From Agarophyton chilense (taxonomy: Eukaryota; Rhodophyta; Florideophyceae; Gracilariales; Gracilariaceae), in contig JARGXX010000100.1 of the NCBI GenBank assembly GCA_030374765.1, positions 1,364,001 to 1,428,000 of the forward strand: 64,000 nt of DNA, given 5' to 3'. The first letter of the stretch is position 1. Each line of letters starts with the position of its first letter. Of this stretch, positions 32,647 through 43,177 are shown piece after piece. The notes below the pieces were generated by a model. That model did not search any database and was not told where the DNA came from. It saw only the letters and a program-made list of their open reading frames with translations. The position numbers were made by a program, and so were the translations under genes.

Positions 32647-33457
32647 TTAGGGTAATGAGTTTCTTGTACGTTTTTTTGCGTTTGAAGAAATCGTGGGCCG
32701 CAGGAAGGCTGCCAATTCCTGGCTAACTATGTTTAAAAGACCTGCCGTTGTTGGAGTTACTGTATCCGTCTGAGATATGTAGATGAGGTTACCTAATGAA
32801 AGCATTCTGAAGGACATTGTTTTCATGTACCGGACGGCATGTATATGTTTGCGCTCCAAAGGTAAGTCAATCTGACGTTTCTGTTTTTTTACTGCTCTTG
32901 ATGGTTGCAACGAAGTTGTCTCCTGTAATTTGATGTCTTGATTATTTAGTTCTCAATCTAACCTTCTACTGCGAGCGCCAACTACCTTATGCTTGTCATG
33001 AGAACGCTGGTGGTTTTCTGTAGTAGAGTTCTTGCTGTTGTCTGATTTCCTTAGTGCTTCGAAAGCGCATTGAACTGTATATCACAATATATGACTTTGG
33101 CTCGTCGCTCCTGTGGGTGGAACGTTAGGATCTTCCGGACGTTTACGGATGTAGGCAACTTTGTCCAATTTTGTATTCGAGATTCTTTGGACTACGTGTA
33201 GGGCGCTCATTCTTTGCGGCCTTCTGGTTGAAATCGGCTTTGACAAGCTCCCAGTCCTCCTTTGAATTCGGTTCATAATGGGATACTGTGTCGAGTAGGA
33301 GGTCGACGTATCCCGTCCAATGATGTAGGGCACCCACCCAGAAGTCAGCGTTTTGTTTTTTAGATGATGATGGGAGCGACATTAAGGCGTCATCTGGTTT
33401 ACCGGTTTTGTTGCAAATAAGAGATAATCTGTAGAATTGAGGGCGTCGCGCTTTCAC
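32647..33457 (-). pseudogene. Myb/SANT-like DNA-binding gene of a DNA transposon, frameshifted
   Basis: The frame at 33457-33143 reads a Myb/SANT-like segment (WTGYVDLLLDTVSHYEPNSK, EDWELVKADFNQK, then SPKNLEYKI). The sense continues in another frame near 33165 (RKRPEDPNVPP), matching the common pattern in which this domain ends in KKPTGDP-like sequence. A further frame at 32910-32647 may be the C-terminal part. Such proteins accompany Harbinger-like and similar transposases in algae and oomycetes. At least one frameshift means it is inactive. Confidence 0.55.
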
Positions 33458-34136
33458 AGGATGTGAAACCGTTGCGTTGGCCTGTGGTATGTGTTTTGCA
33501 GCAGATGTGGCATCAAAACTCCATTAGGCTTTGGAACGATACATCTGTGCAGATGAAACGCATGGTGGCCAATTTTTCTTTGTATCTCACACTCAACTCA
33601 CTCATACCTACTCTGGTACTAAAGGTAATGTTACAGAACATCACTTCGTCTCTTTGTCACTATTATCTTGCTCTGATGACCCCGTTCAATGTCCCTGATT
33701 TGTAATCTAGGGTTTGTACTATTTGGAGAATAGACTGCTGCCAGAGTTAAGTAGTATATAAGTCGAATATCGAACACCCCTAACTAAACTCTAGCCAGAG
33801 TTAGAGACTTTTTGTTCAACCCCCAAACATTCCTTATTCCTCCATCAGATCGCCCTTTTCAGTCTGAGATTACATGAATCCTGCCAGTCATACTATCGGC
33901 GAGTTGGAGGAATGTGACACAGGTTTCTCATGTTGTCTTCCTGAAAATTGGGTCCTGATCCAAAGTATTCAGCTTCCGTGTAACGATATATATCAGCCTG
34001 CAACGGCCGATTTACAGAGTCTGTATCAAAGCCATCTAGATACTGTTTAGTAGAGAAATCGTAGACTGCAAGCCAGATTATTTCTAAATCGTCTACCATG
34101 TTTTACAGTAGTTCAGTTGAGGTGTAACAACACTTC
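33458..34136. other. Spacer before piggyBac-like element
   Basis: Short frames only. Repeated ctagccagagtt-like phrases at 33715-33800 (tctgctgccagagttaag and ctctagccagagttagag) hint at a small duplication. Confidence 0.35.
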
Positions 34137-34320
34137 CTGGTGTGTAGACGCCCGGAGGATTGGCCTCACCTGAGGCCAGTTCTATTTTCCAAAAAAATGG
34201 TAAAAATCGCTGGTTTTCATACTGCAGTGGCGTATTCTATTTTCTAAGTGAAACACTAATTTTCTAACTATGTTCAACCTGCTATAAAGTACATTCTTTA
34301 GAGTGTTGTCTTCAGTAACA

Positions 34321-34395
34321 TCAGTTCAATGGTTTCACGACCGCTCGGAGCCTGATAATCACAGGGTTAAAATCCCACTGAGTTCAGTGTAACTC
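34321..34395 (+). other. Degenerate tRNA-like sequence
   Basis: A D-arm-like agttcaatggttt, a loop ctgataa as in tRNA-Ile with GAU anticodon, and a T-arm-like gggttaaaatccc occur in order over about 75 bases. The anticodon and acceptor stems do not pair well, so it is at best a pseudogene inside the piggyBac-like element. Confidence 0.35.
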
Positions 34396-34719
34396 GAAAA
34401 CTCTTACCGGAGCTCGACTAATTCTAAAACTTGTTATGGTTTAAGAACGCATTTGCGTCTTCTTGAAAAGCAGACAGAATAAACTGACATCCACTAAACG
34501 GTTAGTTTCGTGGGAGACCATAATATGTCTTGCAAGTTGAATAACGCGGATTGAATTAGTAAGTGGCTTAAGGTAATTTGAACTTGTGTTATATGCTTTT
34601 AAAAAATGCATTTATAAAGCATTAAAAACGCATGTTGCCACACGAACATAAATTCTTTTGATTAAATGTTACTCGAAACGTGATGAATGTCACGCATATG
34701 ATCTATAAAAAATCACGAC

Positions 34720-36240
34720 CGGGTTTACAGTGATATATATAAACATCCATATAATTGAACTTTTTACATTCTGAACCATTAAATTTTGATTTGTAAGTAG
34801 TTTTGCAGAATTTGAATCGTCCTTGATATGCTTGAGACATCAAAGAACCATATAGTTTCCTTCCTTTTCGATTGGTTTTCATTAAATGAATGCCTGTATC
34901 AGCCATATATGGGTTTTCTATTTTTTCTTCCTCCTTACATTTTCTTTTCATAGTTCGAATAGCATCTCAGTTGTTATCTAGTAACCCTTCTGCAAGATTA
35001 AAATATAAATTATGCGTTGTAAAATTGAATGTGTTCCCGTATGCCTCCTTGTAAAAATTCCAAGCATCAATCACGCACAATGAAACCAAAAAAGGAATCA
35101 CTTTAAACTACCGTTCTTTCACTTCGAACTTCTTTTGCATATTCAGAACATCTTGACGTGACATATTGTGCCTATCAATTCTTGAACAACAAGAATAGTA
35201 CTTCTCGCAAACCTCTGGAATAGCAAAAGAAAGCGGAAATCTCTTTGTTATTCCATCAGTTGTCCTCCATTTTTAACGAAAAAACAATTCAGGCAGTTCT
35301 GCGACGATGGACACGTGCTGGCCTCGTGCCGTCATCATGAGTTCGAAAAGATGGCTCATAAGAAACCTTCTGGTGGCTGTTTTTAAAAACCCAACAAATC
35401 CCATATCTCCTTTTAAAAGTTCTTCAGCTGTTTCAACAGATGCCAAATATGAATCGGCATAAAAGATTTGATCAGTTTCGAACCGATTCTCAACAAATTT
35501 CATTGAAATGGCTGTTTCGTGCGAATGTTTCGATGCAAATGGCTGTACATCTGATTGAGTAGCTTCCATCGTGATTAGTATTTTGAGAATATTACCACTT
35601 CCTCCACAACATTCTGTCTTTAATTCAGAACCATTTTCAGTTTTCCTATCAAGAACACTGGAGTGTGGAAGTACAATTTCAACCCAATTCCCTCCGCGTC
35701 CATACCAACGTGACATAATTTCGTCCACGCACAAAGTGCGTAATGGAGATACGAAAGCTTTTCGATGGTCATTTATAGCTTTCAAAAACTCAAAAACACA
35801 TGAAGACCTGCATTCTTCTGATTTTTGATCGTTTTCAGAGCCATTGAAAACGATAATTTCCGTATATGTTCAAACCGATTGCATAACATGATCTTTCCGA
35901 GCTGCAGAGATTCAATATATTTATAAAACTTGTATTTAGACCAAAATGATCTTCTTTGGAAAACTAAATCCGTGTCATTAACATCATCAAACCGATAAAC
36001 GTCAAAATTTCATCTCTTTTAGTCTGCTTAAGGTCTTTTCCATCCAGCCGGGAGTTTATAGATCGAACTATTTTTTAGAAATGAGCTACAGGAAACACCC
36101 ACATGAAGAAATAGTATGGAGAAAGTCCCGAGGGTGCGTGAATTGCGGAGATAGAATCTCCAAACGGTCCCGTGACTTTTCATTGATGAATTTAAACTGG
36201 ACCATTCAGAGTCAATGATCCATTTTCTGTTGTCCATTTT
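34720..36240 (-). pseudogene. piggyBac-like (DDE_Tnp_1_7 type) transposase
   Basis: From 36240 downwards on the minus strand: an N-terminal part ending in a KRDEILTFIGLMMLMT segment near 36010, typical of the family start; the 170-codon frame 35785-35273 with the first catalytic block TLCVDEIMSRWYGRGGNW, then the second IFYADSYLASVETAEELLKG, then MGFVGFLKTATRRF; and a C-terminal cysteine/histidine zinc region ending in YIYHCKPGRDFL (34951-34703). These blocks occur in the family order. The third catalytic aspartate was not located. Several stops and frameshifts separate the pieces. The enzyme would cut and paste the element using its terminal repeats. Confidence 0.75.
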
Positions 36241-36469
36241 CTCTAACGAAATTTCTCAAAGCATTCTCGTGTGTCACTTTTTGTCACGATAGGCCTCGGT
36301 TCTGCCTTCACTTCGACCAGGAAAGCTTGATAGATTCAATGCGTGACAGTCATCGACATCCGTTATGAAGAGCAACGTCCTCCAGGGAGGTTTTTGGGGA
36401 CTTAAGTTTTTTCCGGAGCCTCCGGCGTGCAACCTCGTTATGAGTAGGAGTAATCCGCTTTCACGGCGA

Positions 36470-37255
36470 CACCCGGAACGCCGGTGATGCACCGGCGGGA
36501 CCGGGTGCCATACACGTGGCCGCAGCGCCCGCGCGACACGTGGCCGCCAGATTGGCCCCTTTTGTTAGACCGACATTTAGCTATTTAGGATAGACTTTAT
36601 TTATTGTATTCTACGGTGACTACAGTACTTAGGCCGCCGGCCTCGCGGCCGCCGGTCCAGTAAAGTCTCCCCAACAAGGGTGATCTTGGTCTTCCAGATC
36701 TTGGCTCTGGGTCGAACCGCCTGCGCGGATATACAACTCCTTACGGAGGGATTTCCCGTGGTGCACGGCTTCCCAACCCCCTTGGACGTTCAAGCAGCCT
36801 TCGTGTGTTGGGTATCTATTCCCACTTTCGTGGTTCCGCCCGTGTATACGGTTTGCTACACCCGGCAGTGCCGGCTATTCCCGAGTCCCCTCTTGCGACT
36901 CGTGGTCAACCTCGCCCTCTTGCCTCCGTTCCCATTTGCCTTCCCTTTTCCTCCCCTTCATTGGGCAATTCCCGCTCTTGCGGCTCGCACTGACACCTGT
37001 CGTGCTCGCCACTCTCGTGGGTTTTGCCTCCTCAGAGGATACGCAAGCACCGCATTACGTGGATATTCTCGGCTTCTTTCAGCCTCCCTGCGCCCGTCGC
37101 GACGGTTCGGCTCCGGCTTACACCCGGCATTGCGCGCCGATCCCTGGGAGGGCTCTACCGCGCCGGTTACCACGTGAGAGGAAGATCCGGACGTCTTCGT
37201 GGGTTTTCCCCCTTGGGGGCATTGTCCTACACGTTACAGTAGGCTGCTCTTGACT
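36470..37255. other. GC-rich insert within the piggyBac-like element
   Basis: Composition differs sharply from both sides. It begins with a strong nested hairpin (CACCCGG, GCCGGTG, loop, CACCGGC, CCGGGTG; 36470-36507) and contains another GC palindromic stretch near 36632-36660. On the minus strand an aataaataaag lies at 36600, as in an LTR polyadenylation region. Frames such as 36680-37177 have no family and look like GC-bias artefacts. A solo LTR or other inserted element is likely, but I could not define a target duplication. Confidence 0.4.
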
Positions 37256-37806
37256 GTTCGAAACGTGGTCAGTAACACCAGCACCACCCATTTCCACATA
37301 TGAATTGAGGGCTTTTTGAGCAGTTGCATGAACAGTGACATGATCTCCGCCTTTCTCATAGCTAAATTTAAGATTGCAAACTTTATTGCGACTAGGTAGC
37401 TCGAATTTTTTGGTGACGAAAGTGTGTCTCTGATTTTTTCTGACAACAACGTCAACTTTTGTAACACTTCCGCAGACCAGTTTCTTCTTTCATTGCATGC
37501 CAAAAAAGTGTATACAGTCGCTCTCTGATGTGACGAGACGCGCTCGGGTATTTACTCTGTTTCCTGCAACACGTCAGGGATCCATAGGTGATGACATATT
37601 GGATAAATTATGAATGAATGGAGTAACGATTTTGTGTTTTTTACAGTTTGTGAACGATCGTTCGCAATCTTGGAGGTTAACGCCAGAAAAAAAGAGATTG
37701 TTGACAAAGTCTAGGTTCAAACATTTAAGGAAATTCAAAAAATGTACAAAATTATCGATGTTGTAATTTTGGTCTCATATGAGGCCAGTGGTCGTATACA
37801 CAATAG

Positions 37807-39674
37807 ACAGTGTAACGTATAGTTTACGAGTTATTACTTCAGAAAAAGAACAAAGTGCTTGCCTCCACACTCGGGGGGAATAACTCGGACTTTCGACGAC
37901 ATTTCTAAGGACTTTTCCAAAAACAAAGCTTTTTGGCTTCTATCACTGTATTTTCGCGCATTTGTGGAGATCACATAATATTGGGGATGAGCATTTGGAC
38001 TTCTTCAAGATATCTTGAAAGAGAAATGGTATTTGTGGGTACCGTAAGGCGTAGAGTGTTCCAGCATTGCATAAACACACGTCTACGGAATGACAGCAGG
38101 ACCTGCACTCTGTATTTCACCTCTGGCGTCGAAAGCCATGATGGTGTATTAGAAAAAATAATATAGTTCTTATAATTTTATTGGTTATTACGCTGCTTTA
38201 CACGCTGCTAGCAGAAATTAGAGTAACCTGAAACCACAAAGTAGTAATTTGCGAGTAGTAATGCGTTTCAGCTCCGTTTTGGAGGTTTCATATCTCTGTA
38301 GAAAGAGCTATAATGTCTCCCAGTTCTCTCTCGGCCGACTCCAACCAACAATTAACACCCTAAAACATTATTTTCCTTTGGCTTCGAGCCCTTAAACTTT
38401 TTCAAAAGGTGAGGCGTTTGCCGCCCGAGGTTCAGTGAGGTGCCTGCTGCTGGAACAGCAACCCCATACATTATAAGAAACCTGTGAAGCGTTTGTTGCA
38501 GTACGGGGGTCGAGTAAGGCGGCAGTCGCGAGTCGGAGCATCCCTTGTCAGCCCACGGCACTGATTGAAGCGCTCAAGGCGTATGCAGAAGACGTTCTGT
38601 GTGTATTAACGGTACTGAGTCTGTCTAGAGAGCCCTTAAGGATTAAAAAGCCTGTGACGGTTGTAAAGAATTTGGGGCAATCTGGGATTTAGTATGGGAC
38701 TAGAAACTGCCGCAAGTGGTGCCGCGTAACCTTTACCGCAAAGAGCCAGCGTCAGGTATAGGGTGAAGCATATCCTTTTGTTATTACCTCTCCTCGGGAA
38801 GCTTTGTAGGAATTGTACACGATTGCTTCTGGATAACGCAGAAGTTGGAAGTGTGAAGAAATCGTTACACATCCGGTGTGTCTGACCGGAATCCAGAGTG
38901 TCTGACCTCTAGTGACTATTGACATCAGTCTTTGCTTGCGTTGGTTTAAGAAGTTTATTTCAAAACGTTTATATCTCATTTCATGTACCTGGGGCATTTA
39001 GTAACGGAAAAGGCTTTAATACGCCGAAGTTTACTGTAACGTCTAGCCCACAGCGTCACACCAAAGATGGCGCCCACAGTATTCATCGTTACTCCAAGCA
39101 GTCAGTTTTCTTCTTTTCCTGAATGAGACATTTTGTTGTTTGGCCTTCGTCAGTGAACGATTGTTTGTCGGTAGTTGGTTCCGACTATGGAAAGTGCGTC
39201 AACTCCTCGCCCACAAATCCTGCGGAGATAGTTTACATCATGATCTGAATCTGGCCTGTTTGTTAACTTTTCGCTTAGATGTATGACGAAACGTCATGCA
39301 GAAGGTGCAGAGGCTCTACCGTCATGGCGTTCTCAACAAATTATTGTTCTTGCTTTGGTTCATGCACGTGATAGAAAGCATATCGCCTGATTGGTTGTTC
39401 ACAGTTTAAATCCAACACCCCCAAATGCTGCCCATCTCGTTAACGCGACATAGTTCTGTTATTCAGTAAGGACCTCTCAAAATATTTATGCCCATCCCCT
39501 ATGTCCCTCTCATCGGTAGAGACAAAGCACCATTTCCATATAGCGATGGTTCATAGTTCATCCTCTTCATGCCACTAGACGACTACGCGGCCCGCGCTAC
39601 ATGCTCCCCAAACCTTCAGAGAACACTCGTTTTTTGCGCTTCGTTCTCCTGCCACCTTTTTCTTTTCTCAGGCT
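37807..39674. other. Intergenic stretch before the GT92-type gene
   Basis: Short frames on both strands without family features. The last 200 bases are the presumed promoter and leader of the gene at 39675 (pyrimidine-rich tttttcttttctcag just before the ATG). Confidence 0.4.
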
Positions 39675-41447
39675 ATGAAAGCTTTTAATGTCATTCACCC
39701 ATATGCCTGTGATTCTAAGTTGTCCCCTTCTCACCCTTCGTCCAAATCGAAACGATGCCCCAATGTTTTTGGTCACCTGAAAACATGCATTCCCAAAGTT
39801 TTTGTCAAGCGAAACGTCCTGCTCTTCGGCGCCTTCGTTCTTGTCGCCGTTGTGCTTGTATCGCCGTTAGTGTCTCTGAAGGAATTTGCAACTCGAACAA
39901 GATGCCTACTCCACCGCGACCATTCTACCGTCGTGTTGTCCATGGATTCAGAAGCATTGGAACGTTTTCCCACAAACTGGTCACTACCACCACACATTCA
40001 CACCACCTACAAGATGAGTCGCGACAACCCGGAGGTGCAAGTCATTCTGAAGCGAGACTGGACGCGTCCGCATATATTTTTGCATTACGCGCGACCGCAT
40101 CCACTCGACCGCACCACTGCAGAGCTCTTCATTTTTGCCAATGGAGTCACGCTGGGTGATTTCAATCGCAATATCACAGTGGTCGGTTGTCTTGTCGGTC
40201 AAGATGTTTATCCATCCGAAGTGCTCAGGAGCGATATTTTCTCATGTCAAGTTCCGCTGCCCATTCAATCAGGCAGTCTTATCTCCCTCGTTATACATCA
40301 CAGCGACGAGATCCACCACCAAGTGCAGCAGGGCGTGAGACTCGCTCCACATCTCAACGCTAGCATTGAAGAGAATGATCTGGTTTCACTGTCGAATGAT
40401 ACGCATCTTCACCTCGACCAAACACACGACACCTTAATGTATGTCAGCTCTGAACAACGATACGAAGGGCTTGCAGATGATTGGGATCCAGATGCTGATG
40501 ACAGTCCCCCCCGATACGAAGTGTGTCTCGGAACACAAATCAAGCCTTTCACCAAATATCTTGATGATTGGATTGCGTACTACACGCGAATGGGAGTGGA
40601 TATGGTGTACGTTGCGGACAACGACGCTCCAGTTGATCTTTCTAAGAAGTACCAAGGCAGAGACGATGTGCAGGTGTTGTACTGGCCTTGGCGTCGGTCC
40701 CAAGTGCAAGGACTCTCTTACATCACCATTGCGGCACGGCCACGCTGTGAATGGATAATGATAGCTGATGTTGATGAGCTTCCAATGCTTGGGATCGGAG
40801 AGAACAATGAACTCGCTGGGAAGCAGGCACTGAGGGGATACTTGAGACGTCACCTACGCAGTGATTACAAGCAGTTTCATTTCCCATATTTGGTCATGCG
40901 AAGCTCTGGGCTTGTGAGAACGCCACCAGATCCGTTGCCAGAAGTGTATGTAAACATAGCCGATAACCAGCCGCAGAATGGCAAGTCCGTCGCTCGAACT
41001 GATCATTGGTGGAGATTTACAACTATACATATGTTTGGAGGGATACCCATCGCAGTAGCTCCAGTGGATTGGAATGCTTCCCGCAAGTACTACCCTCTTG
41101 GCAAGGACGATCAACCGATCACAGTACATTTCGCGCAACGCGCGTTCGAGGATATGATTCTGAAACAGAAATATGGTTCCGCTGCCACTGATGGCGCACC
41201 TGGCCCAAACCTGGACCTCGAACTTCCTTCCGAAATACCTGGTTGGGTCACAAAGATCGACGATAGCAAACCTTACTCCTACTTTCGGGACATGTATCGT
41301 GCCATCATGAAGCATCCATTCGAACTGAAGCAAACCCTCGTTAGAAGGTCTGAGGGAAAGAGATGTACGGCCAGACTTCACTCCGACAGTGAAAGACGGG
41401 GTATGATAGAAGAGAGATATAGATGTGGCTATGGAATGCAATATTGA
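39675..41447 (+). CDS. Glycosyltransferase family 92 type (DUF23), type II membrane protein
   Basis: 590 residues in one exon from ATG 39675. A basic N-terminus leads into a membrane segment at 48-67 (VLLFGAFVLVAVVLVSPLVS), then a long stem. The catalytic domain starts near 281 with YEVCLGTQIKPFTKYLDDWI, followed by YYTRMGVDMVYVADND, which is the family signature of a domain naming a distant acceptor. The metal-binding DxD-type motif is IMIADVDELP at about 361-370, and W-rich and His-containing segments follow (RTDHWWRFTTIHMFGG). Family members transfer galactose or related sugars onto glycans in the Golgi; animal members act on N-glycans. A role in glycan or matrix polysaccharide synthesis is inferred. 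No frameshift. A near-copy of the last codons lies just downstream (41497-41533). Confidence 0.85.
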   Translation: MKAFNVIHPYACDSKLSPSHPSSKSKRCPNVFGHLKTCIPKVFVKRNVLLFGAFVLVAVVLVSPLVSLKEFATRTRCLLHRDHSTVVLSMDSEALERFPTNWSLPPHIHTTYKMSRDNPEVQVILKRDWTRPHIFLHYARPHPLDRTTAELFIFANGVTLGDFNRNITVVGCLVGQDVYPSEVLRSDIFSCQVPLPIQSGSLISLVIHHSDEIHHQVQQGVRLAPHLNASIEENDLVSLSNDTHLHLDQTHDTLMYVSSEQRYEGLADDWDPDADDSPPRYEVCLGTQIKPFTKYLDDWIAYYTRMGVDMVYVADNDAPVDLSKKYQGRDDVQVLYWPWRRSQVQGLSYITIAARPRCEWIMIADVDELPMLGIGENNELAGKQALRGYLRRHLRSDYKQFHFPYLVMRSSGLVRTPPDPLPEVYVNIADNQPQNGKSVARTDHWWRFTTIHMFGGIPIAVAPVDWNASRKYYPLGKDDQPITVHFAQRAFEDMILKQKYGSAATDGAPGPNLDLELPSEIPGWVTKIDDSKPYSYFRDMYRAIMKHPFELKQTLVRRSEGKRCTARLHSDSERRGMIEERYRCGYGMQY

Positions 41448-42446
41448 ATGCAATGGCCGAGAAGCCGTCGAAAACATGGACTCTTTCAGTATTAGAATGG
41501 AATGCGACATTGAGTGCAAATGGCTGAGAAGCTATTTACCGCACCCACCGGTTCACTTTATTTGGTTGACTCTTAGAACTCGGAGACAGAGAACGGAAGG
41601 ATAGGACCGCGATAAAGACTAAAGGATTCTATTACACTTATTTTATCGCTTTTTGATAGTGGCGCTTTATGATCTAGACTGAAAAAATGAAACTGTAGGA
41701 CGTGTTTGTTAGTTCAATTCCGTCTGGAGATAACCCCCCCCCCCCCCCCCCCCCCCCTTTTAGGAGCACATCATCTTTCACCACCCGTATGTGGCTTGTG
41801 TCGTAAAGACATACTTGCATTCCTCCTCAAAATTTGCCATTTTGCAAACAATGCAGTGTCGTGTACATTCCATCCCCTTACTTTTCTGAATTTGGACGCC
41901 GGCATTGCGTGACTCTGGCATACACGAGTTTGATTGCGTGAGGCGGCCCATAGCGGTGCCATTGGCGGTTGCATGATACATGTTGGCTACAAGGGATGGG
42001 GTCCTTCCCTTCTCTGATGGGACGAGTTGTTTCTCTTCCCACCTTAAATTTACATTTATATTTATACTCCTGCTGACGGTTGACAACAACCTCAACCTCT
42101 GAATTTGTCTGCCCCAGAGCTGCTCTCTGAGAGCTGGGAACCGATCATGGCAAGGATGACGTGTAGTCAAGTATAGTAGTAAGTGTAAAGGTAATGTAGG
42201 ATTATCTCTCAAAAAAACCCTGCTTACGGGTTCTCAAGGTGGAAAGCGTGACCATACTATACAAAGAGAGATGTGCACAGTGTCCTCGCTGTACACTGTT
42301 CATGAAAGTGGAACTGGTAATTGAGGAGATGCCCGTCACACCAAACCTTGTTTTCATCTTGCAATCCCACTTTTACCTTGAAACTTGTCCAAAAACAATT
42401 CAACAGTAGTTAAAATGTTTTAATTTCTTCTTTACTACAACAAAGA
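41448..42446. other. Region downstream of the GT92-type gene
   Basis: It holds a duplicated 37-bp segment (41431-41467 and 41497-41533, the first overlapping the stop codon), a run of 24 C (41734-41757), and conflicting frames at 41770-42210 without family features. Confidence 0.4.
41734..41757. repeat. Homopolymer of 24 C
   Basis: Uninterrupted C run following gagataa. Its length is likely to be uncertain in any assembly. Confidence 0.9.
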
Positions 42447-42580
42447 CAGTGCTGTACGCTTCAAAAACATATCCCTCTCAAAATACCCGCTAAAATTCGT
42501 CTTGTGTACAGTAGACCGTATTGTTTCCCAAATATAGCCTCCCAGTCCGAAACACTGCTTCAAAAACATATCTATTAAAA
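42447..42580. repeat. Solo Tc1-type double terminal repeat
   Basis: cagtgctgtacgcttcaaaa and, about 105 bp later, acactgcttcaaaaacatat match the outer and inner repeats of the Tc1 element at 21708-21835, including the intervening agtccgaaacact. No matching opposite end or transposase was found close by, so this is one end of an otherwise lost copy. Confidence 0.65.
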
Positions 42581-43177
42581 CACATACAGCTCCATAATAC
42601 TGACACTACGCCTACAATGCCGTGAAAAAGCAACAAGGACTCATCAAACAAAGTACTCGGAAGATTGTCTCAAAAAATGAAGTATGCAGATGCGATCATG
42701 ATTGGATGAATACTTAACACCCAGTTTGTGAGTCAACATGGCTTTTTTTACTATTGTTTAGGAACTTACACAGTATGTAAGAAACGGAATATCTTCGGCT
42801 TCCTATGAAACATCGTAATCTACTCAATTCAAATTCGCTGATTTCAAAATATGGCATCAATTAGTATATGGGATCACCAGTTTGCTGCAACGTCGGTCTG
42901 AAAAACCAAGATATACTGCGAAGTACATCGATAAAAGTTTTCAAAAATTAAACTATTAGAAAGTATGAAGAGTTTTTCAGATTGACATTTGACTCTTCAA
43001 AAAGCATTAGATGGTGTAATAGAAAAGTAAAAGCCGGCGACAATTGCGCCAATACCATCGCTGTAGAATAAAGCCATCGTAGGTGGATTTTCAGTCAGAT
43101 CTTCGCTTCTCCTTTTTTTGAGGTGTAAACATTACCTGCATATTCTTCTGAACTTCAGTTTTAGACGGAGTATCGAA

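Larger units (their letters stand above)
34141..37802 (-). mobile_element. piggyBac-like DNA transposon, decayed, with CTAG-type target
   Basis: Left end tgtgtagacgcccggaggat and right end (read inward) tgtgtatacgaccactggcc are inverted repeats. Next to them are ggcctcacctgaggcc on the left and ggtctcatatgaggcc on the right. Flanks are ctgg (34137-34140) and atag (37803-37806), each one change from CTAG, the exact flank of the two MITEs sharing these ends. Inside, the minus strand carries a piggyBac-type transposase relic. A GC-rich insert of about 0.8 kb (36470-37255) looks like a later insertion. This is the probable autonomous ancestor type for the MITEs. Confidence 0.7.

Noticed and set aside
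36680-37177. A 165-codon plus-strand frame
   Set aside because: Pro/Leu/Arg-rich sequence in a GC-rich insert, no domain, and overlapping frames in other phases of similar length.
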